43,525 nt of DNA from Candidatus Kapaibacterium sp. (GCA_025455065.1 JALONG010000040.1:1-43525); one strand, 5' to 3'. Counted from the stretch's first letter, positions 16,913 to 30,108 are shown. Numbers and translations are program-made. The notes: a model not told the origin generated them from the letters alone.

Positions 16913-19900
16913 ATGAAATCTTGTTTCTCAGCCATTGATACTCTCTGTTTTCGATTGCACCGCCAATCGTGGTGTTTCATTCTGAGCAACGCTGTTTCCT
17001 TTGCTTTTTCCGTTATGCCGATAATAGGTCTCATATCACTCTCTTCTCAAGCCTTTGCGCAAGATGCAACTGCGCAAGATGCAACTGCGCAGGATGCGAC
17101 TGCGCAAGATGCAACTGCGCAAGATGCAACTGCGCCGGATGCGGCGTTGCAAGATGCGGCGTTGTATCGCTCTTCGTATGCAGAAATGAACCATGCCCAA
17201 CCAAGAATTAGCACCGATACCAAAGGAAATGTTTCCGTAAGCAGTGTTTCTGAGCCTTCCAAGACGATTGCGCAAGCAAGTAATCTGGTGTATCTCAAAA
17301 CGAAACAGCGTATCATTACGGACAACGGTGTCATCGCTGATGCAGCCGTTCAAGCCTGTTTGAAGCCTTTTTCAAACGTTCACGTGCGAGAAATTGCCGT
17401 GCTGCCGAATGGTTTTTTGTATGCCGTTTCGTTGCAAAATAAAGAGCGTTCAAGCGTAGATACAGAGCGCCTTTGCAGGGAATTACGTTTGTGTTCAACA
17501 GTAGAATATGCTGAACGAGTGCAGGCTTTGAAGCCGCATCAAACTTCGTTTCCCACGCCAAACGACCCGCTTTTTGCGCGGCAGTACCATTTGCAACGCA
17601 TTAAAACGCAAGAGGCTTGGGCTGTCACGGCGGGTGATTCCACTGTCGTTATTGCGGTGTGTGACACAGGCGTAGATTGGGAACATGAAGATTTGGCGGG
17701 CAATATCTGGGTGAATCCGGGCGAAAACGGCACGGACGCTCAAGGACGGAACAAGCGCACAAACGGTGTGGATGATGACCGTAACGGCAAAATTGACGAT
17801 TGGCACGGTTGGGATTTCGTCGGCGCGGCAAGCGAAGGCGACTTGCTTTCGGGCAGATTCCGCGAAGACAACGACCCCAAACCGCGCTTCCCTAGCGGTC
17901 TTGTGCCACAGGAACTACCGAATCACGGGACAATCGTGGCGGGTATTGTTGCTGCGCAAATGAATAACGCTCGCGGTGGCACAGGTGCTGCACCGCGCTG
18001 CAAAATTTTACCGATAAAGTGCAGTACCGACGGTGTTCGTCTGGACGGCATTTATCGCCCTTACGAAGCCGTGCTGTACGCCGCGCAAATGGGTGCAAAA
18101 ATTATCGTGTGCAGTTTCGGCGGCGGACGTTACAGCCGTGCGGAAGAAGATATTATCAATGCTGCAACAGCGCAAGGAGCCCTTGTTATCGCCGCCGCAG
18201 GCAATTCCGCACGATTAACCGACAACGTTGAGTATCCCGCTTCGTACACTACCGTTTTGGCAGTCGGTTCAAGCAACGCGGCTGACCGTGCGGCGGCGAG
18301 CAGTGATTTTGGCGTAAAAATTGACGTGTTTGCGCCGGGTGAGCGAATTTTCAGCACGGTAACGGGCAACGAATACACCGATAGTTTTTCGGGAACATCA
18401 ATGGCAGCGCCGCTTGTGGCTGCTGCGGCAGCCTTGCTCAAAAGCCGCTTCCCTGCGTGGTCGCCGGAGCAGATTCGCCAACAACTCCGCGCAACATCCG
18501 ATAACGTCTTGCTTGGTGCGGCAGCCCCGCTTAATCGCCCCTTAGGGTTTTTTGGGCGCTTGAATATGCAACAGGCGCTTACAGCCTCGCAGCCGGGTTT
18601 GGTTGCTCAAAACATCAGCGTTCAAGCGGCTACGGGCGTTGTGCAAGACGCACAGCCCGTTGTGGTGCGCCTTACGGTAAAAAATCATCTGGCAACAGCG
18701 CTCAATGCCGCAATAACACTGCGCTCTTTGGACGGACGCGCTGCCGCGCTTGATGATGCGCAAAATCTTGGTACGACAAATATCGGTACGATTGCCGCCA
18801 ATGCGGAACATACTGTTTCTTTGACCATTCAACTCGAACCTGCAGCGCTCACAGGAACAGGGCTGCGCACGGCGGATTTTGTGATAGTGATGCTTGCCGA
18901 CGGCTACATCAATTACCAACGTTTGAGTATTCCTTACAACCTTCGTTCTTCGCAACGCGCACAAATGCTGGTTTCGCCACTTGTGGATTTTTCTCAACAA
19001 ACAAGCACGATGCCGCAAAATGCCCTACAAAATGTTCTGCAAGCCACTGTGCGCAATAGCGGTGTAACAAGCCTGAACATTAGTTCGATGAGCATTTCCG
19101 GCACGAACAGCGCAGATTTCCACGTACAGGCGCAATCGCCAATTTCCCTGAACAGCGCTTCAATGCTTGCACTGCCTGTGCAGTTCTCTCCGCAGACGGG
19201 TTTCGCAGGAATGCGCACGGCAATGCTCACACTGACGGCAGTGCCGCAAGCCTCGCCAATGCTTGGTGCTGTCGCCGGAGGGTATGAATTTAGCAGTACG
19301 CAAGCGGAGTACGTTGAGTTTTCCGACGGAACGCCCTTGCAAGCCGCAGCCGGAGTGCTTGATGATGCGCAAATCACCTTTGGTATGGGCTTTCCTTTTC
19401 GCTACGGTGGCGAACAGTTTGAAAGCATAACACTCAGTTCCAACGGCTTTTGTGCCTTTGCGCCCGCAGAATCGCTTGTGCAGCAAGGCGCAGTTACGAC
19501 GCGCCCGCTTGGTACATTTGTCGCCGCAAAAGGTTATATTGCAGTTGCAGCTGCGGATATGATTTTTCCTGTTTCCGGCACAGGAATTTCCGGCACTGGA
19601 ACGACCGCGCAAAGCGGCACAGTTCCAAGCGATATGCGCTTCAAAACCGAAGGCACAGCACCAAACCGCATTTTTACTGTGCAATGGCGCAATGCAGCTC
19701 TCAAAACCGCACCGGATGTGCGCTTGAACGCACAACTACGATTGTATGAGACTTCGCCGCGTGTGGAAATACACTTCGGCTCATGCTCCATTCCGGCGAC
19801 ACGCGGCACAATCAGCATAGAAACAGGCTTGCGCGGTAATTCGAGCGCAGACATTCACGCCCGAAGAGTGTCGGAAGACATTCGCGCAACGTGGGCGACA

Positions 19901-20392
19901 TCCGCCGAAGCCGCATCCAACGAAGATGTGTGCGAACTTTCGGCAAATGCACCGCCGGAGCGGGGTTTGCCGCAGCGTGGCTTGCTCTACCGTTGGTCGC
20001 CGCTTGCTGCGCCGCGCCAAATAACGCTTCAGCCCATAACAAGGACGATTGCGCTCAAAGGGCTTGTCCGTGCCGCAACGGGTGTTCGCTTGGAAGCCTC
20101 ATCAATGCTTGATTTGAGCAATGTTACCGATGCAATGATTACCGATGCAATAGAGATTGCCCCGAATCCCGTTGAAAGCGAATTTACCTGCGCACTGCCC
20201 AAACTCAGTTCTGAAGCGGTTCTCAGCATCGTCAATCAGCGCGGAGAAATTATTGCGAAGCAGCAAATACCTCGCGCTGAAACACCTCAGCACATTCGTT
20301 TTGCAACACAAGGCTGGGCGCAAGGAATCTATGTTGTGCGTGTTGTTGGTGTTCACCAAACCTTGCAGCAGCGTTTTGTGGTTTTGCGATAG
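16913..20392 (+). CDS. Subtilisin-like S8 protease with T9SS sorting domain
   Basis: The 1159-residue exported protease starts with a long signal region ending at AFA-Q50. Five-residue QDATA-type repeats follow (about 50-83), then a propeptide-like region to about 215. The S8 domain has catalytic D251 (VCDTGVD), H338 (NHGT), oxyanion N431 (AAGNS) and S496 (FSGTSMAAP). Beta-rich domains follow, including a choice-of-anchor-D-like segment around 700-790. The last 75-80 residues are a type A T9SS sorting domain (EIAPNPVESEF, then GWAQGIYVVRVVG and FVVLR). It should be secreted across the outer membrane by the T9SS, whose machinery is not in this window. ATG 16913 is preferred over GTG 16910. Confidence 0.93.
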   Translation: MKSCFSAIDTLCFRLHRQSWCFILSNAVSFAFSVMPIIGLISLSSQAFAQDATAQDATAQDATAQDATAQDATAPDAALQDAALYRSSYAEMNHAQPRISTDTKGNVSVSSVSEPSKTIAQASNLVYLKTKQRIITDNGVIADAAVQACLKPFSNVHVREIAVLPNGFLYAVSLQNKERSSVDTERLCRELRLCSTVEYAERVQALKPHQTSFPTPNDPLFARQYHLQRIKTQEAWAVTAGDSTVVIAVCDTGVDWEHEDLAGNIWVNPGENGTDAQGRNKRTNGVDDDRNGKIDDWHGWDFVGAASEGDLLSGRFREDNDPKPRFPSGLVPQELPNHGTIVAGIVAAQMNNARGGTGAAPRCKILPIKCSTDGVRLDGIYRPYEAVLYAAQMGAKIIVCSFGGGRYSRAEEDIINAATAQGALVIAAAGNSARLTDNVEYPASYTTVLAVGSSNAADRAAASSDFGVKIDVFAPGERIFSTVTGNEYTDSFSGTSMAAPLVAAAAALLKSRFPAWSPEQIRQQLRATSDNVLLGAAAPLNRPLGFFGRLNMQQALTASQPGLVAQNISVQAATGVVQDAQPVVVRLTVKNHLATALNAAITLRSLDGRAAALDDAQNLGTTNIGTIAANAEHTVSLTIQLEPAALTGTGLRTADFVIVMLADGYINYQRLSIPYNLRSSQRAQMLVSPLVDFSQQTSTMPQNALQNVLQATVRNSGVTSLNISSMSISGTNSADFHVQAQSPISLNSASMLALPVQFSPQTGFAGMRTAMLTLTAVPQASPMLGAVAGGYEFSSTQAEYVEFSDGTPLQAAAGVLDDAQITFGMGFPFRYGGEQFESITLSSNGFCAFAPAESLVQQGAVTTRPLGTFVAAKGYIAVAAADMIFPVSGTGISGTGTTAQSGTVPSDMRFKTEGTAPNRIFTVQWRNAALKTAPDVRLNAQLRLYETSPRVEIHFGSCSIPATRGTISIETGLRGNSSADIHARRVSEDIRATWATSAEAASNEDVCELSANAPPERGLPQRGLLYRWSPLAAPRQITLQPITRTIALKGLVRAATGVRLEASSMLDLSNVTDAMITDAIEIAPNPVESEFTCALPKLSSEAVLSIVNQRGEIIAKQQIPRAETPQHIRFATQGWAQGIYVVRVVGVHQTLQQRFVVLR
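17057..17161 (+). repeat. 15-bp tandem repeat, seven units
   Basis: Units of GCGCAAGATGCAACT: four are exact (units 1, 2, 4 and 5), one differs by two bases and the last two are degenerate. They encode (A)QDAT repeats at the mature N-terminus of the protease. The length is a multiple of three, so copy changes would keep the frame. Confidence 0.93.
20124..20151 (+). repeat. 15-bp-period imperfect duplication
   Basis: TTACCGATGCAAT occurs twice with a 15-base period, encoding VTDAM ITDAI in the linker just before the protease's T9SS domain. Confidence 0.85.
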
Positions 20393-20405
20393 TTTGACCG
20401 TATTC

Positions 20406-20451
20406 CCCGTCCTACGCCTTTGTCGCGTCTTCGTAGCTGGTGTAGAACGGG
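20406..20451. repeat. Intergenic hairpin, CCCGTnCTACGCC type
   Basis: CCCGTCCTACGCC (20406-20418) pairs with GGTGTAGAACGGG (20439-20451) with one mismatch and one G-U pair. It may end the protease transcript, though only a short T run follows. A near-identical stem lies at 23177-23208. Confidence 0.6.
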
Positions 20452-20519
20452 TTTCCAAAGTTTTTCCCAAAGAAAAAAAAATCCCCCTCTTGTTTAACTC
20501 TACATCAGTGAGTTTTAGT

Positions 20520-21875
20520 ATGAAAACATTTCGTTTCTTCTCGTTGTTGGGCGTTGTTGCTGCATTTTGCGGCATGGCGCATCCGACATTCGCGCAAAAG
20601 AGCGGTTCTTCTCCTGCCGCCAAACCGCGTATTTCCTTGAGTATTGAGCGCCCGGGCGAAGCATTGCCTTTTTTGGAGAAAGGTTTTGCGCAGCAAACGG
20701 CGGACAGCTTTCCCGCACTGTTGCTGCGTGAGCGTTCTATTAGTCTTTTCCGCCGCGATACCGCATTTCAGTTGGGCAGCGTCGCTATTAACCGCATCGG
20801 CGGTGCGCCGGAGGCATTGCTTGTGGTTGCCTACGCAATGGAGTATTTCGACGCAAACGGGCGACCGCTGCCGAATGTGAGCGCAACAATGGTGCAACTT
20901 CCTGCGCCGCTCCCGACAGGCGCAATCGTAACGCCGCCGTACCCCGCACCCTTGCCTGTGGCAATCAACGGGCTGCAAGGCGACCTCACGCCGACAAGCG
21001 CCGACCCGAATGGAACATTGCTTCCAATCAGCATGGCGACACGCTCTTTGCCCAACACTGCCAATATCCAACCCAGCCAAAATCGCGTGTTGCTCAATTT
21101 TACGGCGCGTTGGAGCGACCAAACGCTTGAGCCGCGTAATGCGGGCTTGCAAGGGCGGCGCTTTGTGCGTTTGACGCTATTGCGGGTGAATGATGTGAAC
21201 TACGAACTCGGCGTAACGCTGGCAACGGTAACGCTGGAAGACCCTTTGCGCGTCGGTCCGGTAATTATGAACGCTATTCAAAACAAGCAGCTTTTGCGCG
21301 GTACGGCAGACCTCGTTGAATTGGAAACGCCCGGATTCCGCAGCGATGGTCGCCCGAACTCAGTCTTTTACGATGAAAATTACAACGTGCTGACCTATAC
21401 GATTACCTCGTCTGACAGCACGATTGTTTCGGCACAAGTGCGCCAAAGCGATGCGCGATTTAACGGTCGTCCGTCGCTCTTTTATGCTGTGCAGCCGGGC
21501 GCACCCGCCGGAGCGGTTGTTTCCTTGACTTTGACGGCAGACGACGGTACGGGCTTGCTTGCACGGGATATGTTTACCGTACAGGTGGTGAACAATATCA
21601 CCTCGGTTGCAGCGCAAGAGGACGCTCCGCTCGCCGTTACGCCAAATCCGACAAGCGACCGCGTGAGTATTGCTGCCAAAGCCCGCAACACGGGGCGCAT
21701 TACAATGCGTTTGATGAATGCGCTCGGCGTGGAAATGATGAACAGCGAACAGCTCATCAATGCTGGTGCGGAGTATCGTCAAGAATTTGATGTTGCTTCT
21801 TTGCCGCATGGTGTCTATTTTGTAGAAATACAAGATGGCGCAACACGGAACGTTCGCAAAGTTGTGAAAAACTAA
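20520..21875 (+). CDS. Secreted protein with T9SS sorting domain
   Basis: From ATG 20520 the protein has 451 residues with a signal peptide (MKTFRFFSLLGVVAAFCGMA, cleavage near TFA-Q). An uncharacterised region of about 260 residues rich in Pro and Ala follows. Next is a cadherin/Ig-like module (about 290-365: NVLTYTITSSDSTIV, then LTLTADDGTG and DMFTVQVVN). The last 75 residues are a T9SS sorting domain (AVTPNPTSDRVSI, then SLPHGVYFVEIQDG). The same frame stays open upstream to 20157, inside the protease gene, but the signal peptide fixes the start. It is probably a cell-surface or secreted binding protein. Its role is unknown. It follows the protease by 127 bases. Confidence 0.85.
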   Translation: MKTFRFFSLLGVVAAFCGMAHPTFAQKSGSSPAAKPRISLSIERPGEALPFLEKGFAQQTADSFPALLLRERSISLFRRDTAFQLGSVAINRIGGAPEALLVVAYAMEYFDANGRPLPNVSATMVQLPAPLPTGAIVTPPYPAPLPVAINGLQGDLTPTSADPNGTLLPISMATRSLPNTANIQPSQNRVLLNFTARWSDQTLEPRNAGLQGRRFVRLTLLRVNDVNYELGVTLATVTLEDPLRVGPVIMNAIQNKQLLRGTADLVELETPGFRSDGRPNSVFYDENYNVLTYTITSSDSTIVSAQVRQSDARFNGRPSLFYAVQPGAPAGAVVSLTLTADDGTGLLARDMFTVQVVNNITSVAAQEDAPLAVTPNPTSDRVSIAAKARNTGRITMRLMNALGVEMMNSEQLINAGAEYRQEFDVASLPHGVYFVEIQDGATRNVRKVVKN

Positions 21876-21902
21876 CGGTCAATATATTCGGCGGTGAATA
21901 AT

Positions 21903-21950
21903 GTCCGTGTTACGAAGCCAGATTGTATGCTCCGTAGCACGGATTTTTTT
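21903..21950 (+). terminator. Rho-independent terminator
   Basis: GTCCGTGTTACG (21903-21914) pairs with CGTAGCACGGAT (21933-21944) through two G-U pairs, followed by a T run. Its stem sequence resembles the hairpins at 20406 and 23177. Confidence 0.75.
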
Positions 21951-21996
21951 GTTGCCAATCACACACCCTTTTTCATCTTTTCCGAAAGTATTCGCT

Positions 21997-23145
21997 ATGA
22001 ACAGACGCGACTTTTTTACAACGACGGCACTCGGCGGAGCGTCTTCACTGCTCGGTTCTTCTCTGGTTTTTCCTGAAACGGCTCATGCAAACGCTTCAGA
22101 AATGTTTGCAGCCGTTCCCGCAGCACGAATGAAACTCAGCTTTAAGCCCTACACGCTGGAACTCAAGCACCCGTTTAGTGTTGCGGTGAACACCCGCACA
22201 ACTACGCCTGTTGTTTTGACGACCATCGAATACGGCAAATTTAAGGGCTACGGCGAAGCCTCCATGCCGCCGTATTTGGGCGAGTCGCAGGAAAGTGTGA
22301 TGAAATTTTTGAGCAAAGTAGATTTGTCGAAATACGACAATCCGCTTGAGTTAGACACGATTTTAAGCGCTATTGACGCTATCGAACCCGGCAACACGGC
22401 AGCAAAAGCGTCGGTAGATATTGCGCTGCACGATTTAGCGGGAAAAATTATGGGGCAGCCGTTGTACAATGTCTGGGGCTTGAACAAAGAAAAAACGCCG
22501 AATACTGTGTTTACGATTGGCATTGACACGCCTGACGTGGTGCGGAAAAAAGTGCGGGAAGTCGATCCGCAATTTAAGTTGCTCAAAATCAAGCTGGGAC
22601 GCGACAATGACCGTGAAATTATCGAAGCCGTGCGCTCTGTGTCCGACAAGCCGCTTGTAACCGACGCGAATCAAGGCTGGAAGGACAAAGAAAAGGCATT
22701 AGACACTATCAATTTTCTCAAGGAAAAAGGTGCGGTGCTGATTGAACAGCCCATGCCGAAAGAAATGATTGACGAAAATGCGTGGATTACCGAGCGCAGC
22801 CCTATTCCCGTCATTGCCGACGAAGCAATTAAGCGCCTTAGCGACTTGATAAAAATGAAAGGAATGTATCACGGTGTTAATCTCAAGCTGATGAAAACAA
22901 CGGGTTTACGTGAAGCGCACAAAATGATAACCGTCGCAAGGGCATTCGGCATGAAAGTGATGATTGGCTGTATGACCGAAACGTCTTGCGGAATCACCGC
23001 CGCAGCCCATTTAACGCCGCTTGTGGATTGGGCGGATTTAGACGGAGCGTTGCTCATCAAAAATGATGCTTTCAAAGGTTTGACCTTTGTAGATGGGAAA
23101 ATTACGCTTCCAAGTGCGCCCGGAATCGGTGCAGTGCCGCGTTAA
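21997..23145 (+). CDS. Tat-exported dipeptide epimerase (enolase superfamily)
   Basis: From ATG 21997 the 382 residues begin with a twin-arginine signal (MNRRDFFTTTALGGASSLLG), so the folded enzyme is sent to the periplasm. The rest is an enolase-superfamily barrel of the L-Ala-D/L-Glu epimerase type: acid/base K197 and K199 (LKIKLG), metal ligands D223 (TDANQGW), E250 (IEQPMPK) and D275 (IADEA), and K297 (NLKLMK). These enzymes change the stereochemistry of dipeptides such as those from peptidoglycan breakdown. The usual family member is cytosolic, so a Tat signal points to action on murein peptides outside the membrane. The frame is open to 21901, but that stretch overlaps the upstream terminator. 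Confidence 0.9.
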   Translation: MNRRDFFTTTALGGASSLLGSSLVFPETAHANASEMFAAVPAARMKLSFKPYTLELKHPFSVAVNTRTTTPVVLTTIEYGKFKGYGEASMPPYLGESQESVMKFLSKVDLSKYDNPLELDTILSAIDAIEPGNTAAKASVDIALHDLAGKIMGQPLYNVWGLNKEKTPNTVFTIGIDTPDVVRKKVREVDPQFKLLKIKLGRDNDREIIEAVRSVSDKPLVTDANQGWKDKEKALDTINFLKEKGAVLIEQPMPKEMIDENAWITERSPIPVIADEAIKRLSDLIKMKGMYHGVNLKLMKTTGLREAHKMITVARAFGMKVMIGCMTETSCGITAAAHLTPLVDWADLDGALLIKNDAFKGLTFVDGKITLPSAPGIGAVPR

Positions 23146-23176
23146 TATTAAGAAAAAATCAGACGCACGAGGTCTT

Positions 23177-26671
<3,495 letters not shown>

Positions 26672-26686
26672 AGTTTTGAAGCCTCA

Positions 26687-26716
26687 AAAAACAGCTATGA
26701 TAAAAACAGCTATGAT
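26687..26716. repeat. Perfect 15-bp tandem duplication
   Basis: Two adjacent copies of AAAAACAGCTATGAT. On the minus strand each carries an in-frame TAG, so the duplication spans the stop codon of the DUF4276 gene. Confidence 0.95.
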
Positions 26717-27318
26717 AAAAAATGTTGTACACCGCGCACAAATGCTTGAAAACTCGCCGAAGTATTAGATTCAATTGCAATAATTCCGCCTAAGGCTCTT
26801 GCCGCAGACACTTTCTGAAATTCGGGGATAAGCCGCTCCAAATCTCGTGCTGCGAAACATTCATCCGGCACACGAAAGGCTTTCCGAAGGCGAAATTGAT
26901 TGCTTTTGAAGCGTGGATATACTGTTTCCAATGCCTCCATATCACCCAAATACCACGATTCCAACTCGCGGCAGGCAATCCGAATCAGTGCAGATGATTG
27001 ACCGCATAATTGCTGAAGTTCTTGTTTCAGTGTCCGACAATCATTGCTGTCTTGGTCATGGACAATGATAAATCGCGTTGGCAAGTGATAGCCCTGAAAG
27101 CCGCGTATTTTATTGCGAATAGACTTTTGCAAATCGCTTTTTCCTTGATGAAAGCGAATAAAGCAATTCTGCTCAATAGCGAATGAAGGTGGAAGAATAC
27201 GCGGGAGGAACTGCAACAAAAATTCATACATCGAACGTTCTTCCACCAAGATTTCAACACGTTCTTGAGCAAGATGCTGTTCACTAAACGATGTGGTATC
27301 TTGATGTTCGCCGTTCAT
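26710..27318 (-). CDS. DUF4276 protein (Toprim-like), partner of AAA ATPase
   Basis: The 202-residue protein matches DUF4276: the opening VEILVEERS, the FHQGKSDLQKSI segment, FIIVHDQDSND and the RELESWYLGDMEAL signature near 118-130. An acidic residue after the first strand (E26/E27) and the DxD at 88-90 fit a Toprim-type metal site like those of OLD nucleases, so a nuclease role is likely but inferred. Its start overlaps the ATPase stop by four bases (ATGA), so the two are coupled. Such ATPase plus Toprim-like pairs recall PARIS and OLD-family defence modules. The stop codon lies in a 15-bp duplication. Confidence 0.85.
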   Translation of the reverse strand: MNGEHQDTTSFSEQHLAQERVEILVEERSMYEFLLQFLPRILPPSFAIEQNCFIRFHQGKSDLQKSIRNKIRGFQGYHLPTRFIIVHDQDSNDCRTLKQELQQLCGQSSALIRIACRELESWYLGDMEALETVYPRFKSNQFRLRKAFRVPDECFAARDLERLIPEFQKVSAARALGGIIAIESNTSASFQAFVRGVQHFLS

Positions 27319-28508
27319 CGTGCTACTCCGCTTCCACGCAAATATCCTTGCATCCAGAGCGCACCCAGACTATCGCCCGCAGAGACAAGCCGCGTCGTTA
27401 CTTCGTCATCCGAAGCCCGTTGAATGGTCGTTTGACCGTTGTTTTTTGTGAGCCAAAAAACTTCGTTCAACGTGAGTGCATTGACAAAATCGGGCGAATG
27501 AGTTGAAATAAACACTTGCCGCCCCAAAGCCGCGTATTCTCTAAATTCTTCTGCCAATTCCATGAGCAAATCAGGGTGCAGATAATTCTCCGGTTCTTCA
27601 ATGCAAAGCAGTTGATAAGGAAACGGCGTATTCAAAAGCAGTAGGTATGCGAACATTTTTAACGTACCGTCCGAAACATACCGTGCTAAAAAAGGGTCTT
27701 TGAAACTACCATCGTGAAAGCGAAGCAGAATGCGGGCTTCCTCCGATCTATATGCTTGAACGCTTTCAATTCCGGGTACCCTGCGCTGCATTTTTTCCAA
27801 CACACGCTGAAACAGTTCGGGATGATGTTCATACATAAAATCTGCAACTTGCGCTAAATTATCGCCTGTTGGGGATAAACGCTCGCTAAATCCTTGGTCT
27901 TGGGTGCGCTTTGCATCAGGAATTTGAAAATTAGCGACATACCAATTATCCAATAACTTACGGAAATCAGAAATTGCTTTGAAACGCTGAAACTGCCCCA
28001 AACCTTTGATAGCAAGAATATCAGGCGAATCTAAGCGAAATTCCTCGCGCTTTTCTTGAAAATCCTGCTTTGATGCCGCAAATTCTTCTTCATTCACAGT
28101 AGCAAGTCCGATGCCATTGGCAAAATCAAGAAATCGAAATGGGCGACCACTTCGCCCACGCCGATAGCTTAAAATCTCGCGTTTGACCACAGGCAAGGAA
28201 GAATTTTCCGGCAAGCCGACAGCCAATTCATAGGTAATAATCGGGTCTTTGGGGGTATTGCGAAATTTGATGATGATAACAATATCACCGTTTTGTTCCC
28301 GCGAAACAACCTCTTTCCAGCCGCCTCTTGCCCCCAATGCCGCACGAACATTGGTTTTGAGAGCGTCGCTTAAAAAACCGAACACTTCAAAAAATGTTGA
28401 TTTCCCCACACCATTTGCGCCAAGAAACACGCACATCATCGGTAGATTGCGCACTTCCACACTTCGGAAAACCTTGTAGTTTTGTATTTGAATGCTTTCG
28501 ATTTGCAT
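27315..28508 (-). CDS. AAA-family (ABC/SMC-like) ATPase, defence-type
   Basis: This 397-residue ATPase of the AAA_21/RecF-like class shows Walker A GANGVGKST (30-38), a signature-like YVSDGTLKMFAYLLLL (about 277-292), Walker B CIEEPENYLHP (E304/E305) and a switch histidine in ISTHSPDF (H337). The opening MQIESIQIQNYKVFRS is typical of the family. It is encoded in an overlapping pair with DUF4276. In related two-gene systems the ATPase senses a phage or nucleic-acid signal and controls the nuclease. No methylase or helicase is nearby. The pair sits between guaA (46 bases upstream) and a corC-like gene, an insertion among core genes. Confidence 0.88.
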   Translation of the reverse strand: MQIESIQIQNYKVFRSVEVRNLPMMCVFLGANGVGKSTFFEVFGFLSDALKTNVRAALGARGGWKEVVSREQNGDIVIIIKFRNTPKDPIITYELAVGLPENSSLPVVKREILSYRRGRSGRPFRFLDFANGIGLATVNEEEFAASKQDFQEKREEFRLDSPDILAIKGLGQFQRFKAISDFRKLLDNWYVANFQIPDAKRTQDQGFSERLSPTGDNLAQVADFMYEHHPELFQRVLEKMQRRVPGIESVQAYRSEEARILLRFHDGSFKDPFLARYVSDGTLKMFAYLLLLNTPFPYQLLCIEEPENYLHPDLLMELAEEFREYAALGRQVFISTHSPDFVNALTLNEVFWLTKNNGQTTIQRASDDEVTTRLVSAGDSLGALWMQGYLRGSGVAR

Positions 28509-28554
28509 GGTTGTTTTGAGAAGTAAGAACGGCTACATTGTTGGTAAACAGGCA

Positions 28555-30108
28555 TCACTCCCACTCAATCGTCGCCGGAGGCTTGCTCGAAACGTCATAC
28601 ACCACGCGGTTAATGCCCCGAACCTCGCTTACAATGCGGTTCGACATCCGCGCAAGCACATCATAGGGCATCGGAAACCAATTCGCCGTCATGCCGTCCA
28701 CGCTTGTAACGGCGCGGAGGGCGCATACATACTCGTATGTGCGCTCATCGCCCATCACTCCCACCGTCTGCACGGGAAGCAGCACCGCGAATGCTTGCCA
28801 AATCTCGTTGTACAGCCCCGCAGAGCGGATTTCGTCCAGATAAATATCGTCGGCTTTGCGCAAAATTTCCAGTTTTTCCCGCGTAATTGTTCCCGGAACA
28901 CGAATAGCCAAGCCGGGTCCGGGAAATGGATGACGGTCAATAAACCAATCCGGAACGCCCAGTAAGCGCCCCACTGCCCGCACTTCATCTTTGAAAAGCT
29001 CTCGAAACGGCTCTACTAAGCGGAGTTTCATATTTTCAGGCAGCCCACCGACGTTGTGGTGCGTTTTAATCGTTACCGACGGACCTTTGAAGGAGACCGA
29101 TTCTATCACGTCGGGATAGAGCGTACCTTGGGCGAGGAACTCTGCGTCGCCGAATTTTTTTGCTTCCACGTCGAAGACTTCAATAAACGTTTTACCGATG
29201 ATCTTTCGCTTTTGTTCGGGATCGGAAATACCTTCCAAGCGGCTCAAAAACAGGTCGGAAGCATCAACGAAATCAATACTGAGGTCGAAGTGATTTTTGA
29301 ACAATTCCACCACCGTGCGGCTTTCATTCGAGCGCATAAGCCCGTTGTCAATGTGGATGCAGTGCAGTTGTTTTCCGATAGCTCTGTGCAGCAATACCGC
29401 CGCAACCGTAGAATCTACGCCGCCGGACAAGGCACAAATCACGCCGCCTGTGCCGACGTGCGTGCGAATATCACGCACCGCCGCTTCCACAAACGAACCC
29501 GCATCCCAGCCGCCTTTGCAACCGCAAATTTCAAAGAGGAAATTCGCCAGCATCGTCTTTCCGTCCGTGCTGTGATGCACTTCGGGGTGGAATTGCAAGC
29601 CGAAAATGCGTCGTTCAAGATTCTGCAAAGCGCAATAGGGCGCATTTTCCGTTTTGCCGACAATCTCAAACCCTCTTGGAAACGCCGTCAGCGAGTCCCC
29701 GTGCGACATCCAGACCTGCGAACCCGACGAAACGCCCTTCCAAAGCGGGCTTTCGCTGACAATTTCCAACGCTGCATAGCCAAACTCGCGCTTGGCGGCT
29801 TTGTCCACCGCACCGCCTTGGGTGTGTGCGATAAGCTGCAAGCCATAACACAAGCCCAGAACGGGAATTTTCCTTGTTTCGGCAAACGCAAACACGTCAA
29901 ACGACGGCAAGGGTGCGCCTTCGGCATAAACGCTGAAAGGGCTGCCGGATAAAATAATCCCTCGCGGCTGCAAGCCCGATAAAACCTCTTCGCTGACGGT
30001 GTAGGGGTGCAGTTCCGCATACACGCCGCACTCGCGGACTTTTCGGGCGATGAGTTGGGTGTATTGCGAGCCGAAATCAAGAATGATGATGCGTTCTGTG
30101 TGGTTCAT
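28555..30108 (-). CDS. guaA: GMP synthase (glutamine-hydrolysing)
   Basis: GuaA converts XMP to GMP using glutamine and ATP, the last step of guanine nucleotide synthesis. The 517 residues show an N-terminal class I amidotransferase (C87 in GLCYGLQ, H174 and E176 in FHPEVHH), an ATP pyrophosphatase domain (SGGVDST at 228-234) and the C-terminal dimerisation domain ending in [13 protein letters not shown] took ATG 30108 because it directly precedes the family's start ([19 protein letters not shown]). A start at 30144 would add two TKHQV repeats. No SD is seen at either start. The AAA/DUF4276 pair follows on the same strand. Confidence 0.96.
   Translation of the reverse strand: MNHTERIIILDFGSQYTQLIARKVRECGVYAELHPYTVSEEVLSGLQPRGIILSGSPFSVYAEGAPLPSFDVFAFAETRKIPVLGLCYGLQLIAHTQGGAVDKAAKREFGYAALEIVSESPLWKGVSSGSQVWMSHGDSLTAFPRGFEIVGKTENAPYCALQNLERRIFGLQFHPEVHHSTDGKTMLANFLFEICGCKGGWDAGSFVEAAVRDIRTHVGTGGVICALSGGVDSTVAAVLLHRAIGKQLHCIHIDNGLMRSNESRTVVELFKNHFDLSIDFVDASDLFLSRLEGISDPEQKRKIIGKTFIEVFDVEAKKFGDAEFLAQGTLYPDVIESVSFKGPSVTIKTHHNVGGLPENMKLRLVEPFRELFKDEVRAVGRLLGVPDWFIDRHPFPGPGLAIRVPGTITREKLEILRKADDIYLDEIRSAGLYNEIWQAFAVLLPVQTVGVMGDERTYEYVCALRAVTSVDGMTANWFPMPYDVLARMSNRIVSEVRGINRVVYDVSSKPPATIEWE

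Noticed and set aside
20157-20519. Extension of the 20520 protein upstream into the protease gene
   Set aside because: It overlaps the T9SS domain of the protease in another frame, and the signal peptide at 20520 sets the start.
29056-29952. 298-residue plus-strand open frame
   Set aside because: It lies wholly antisense to guaA, whose motifs are unmistakable.
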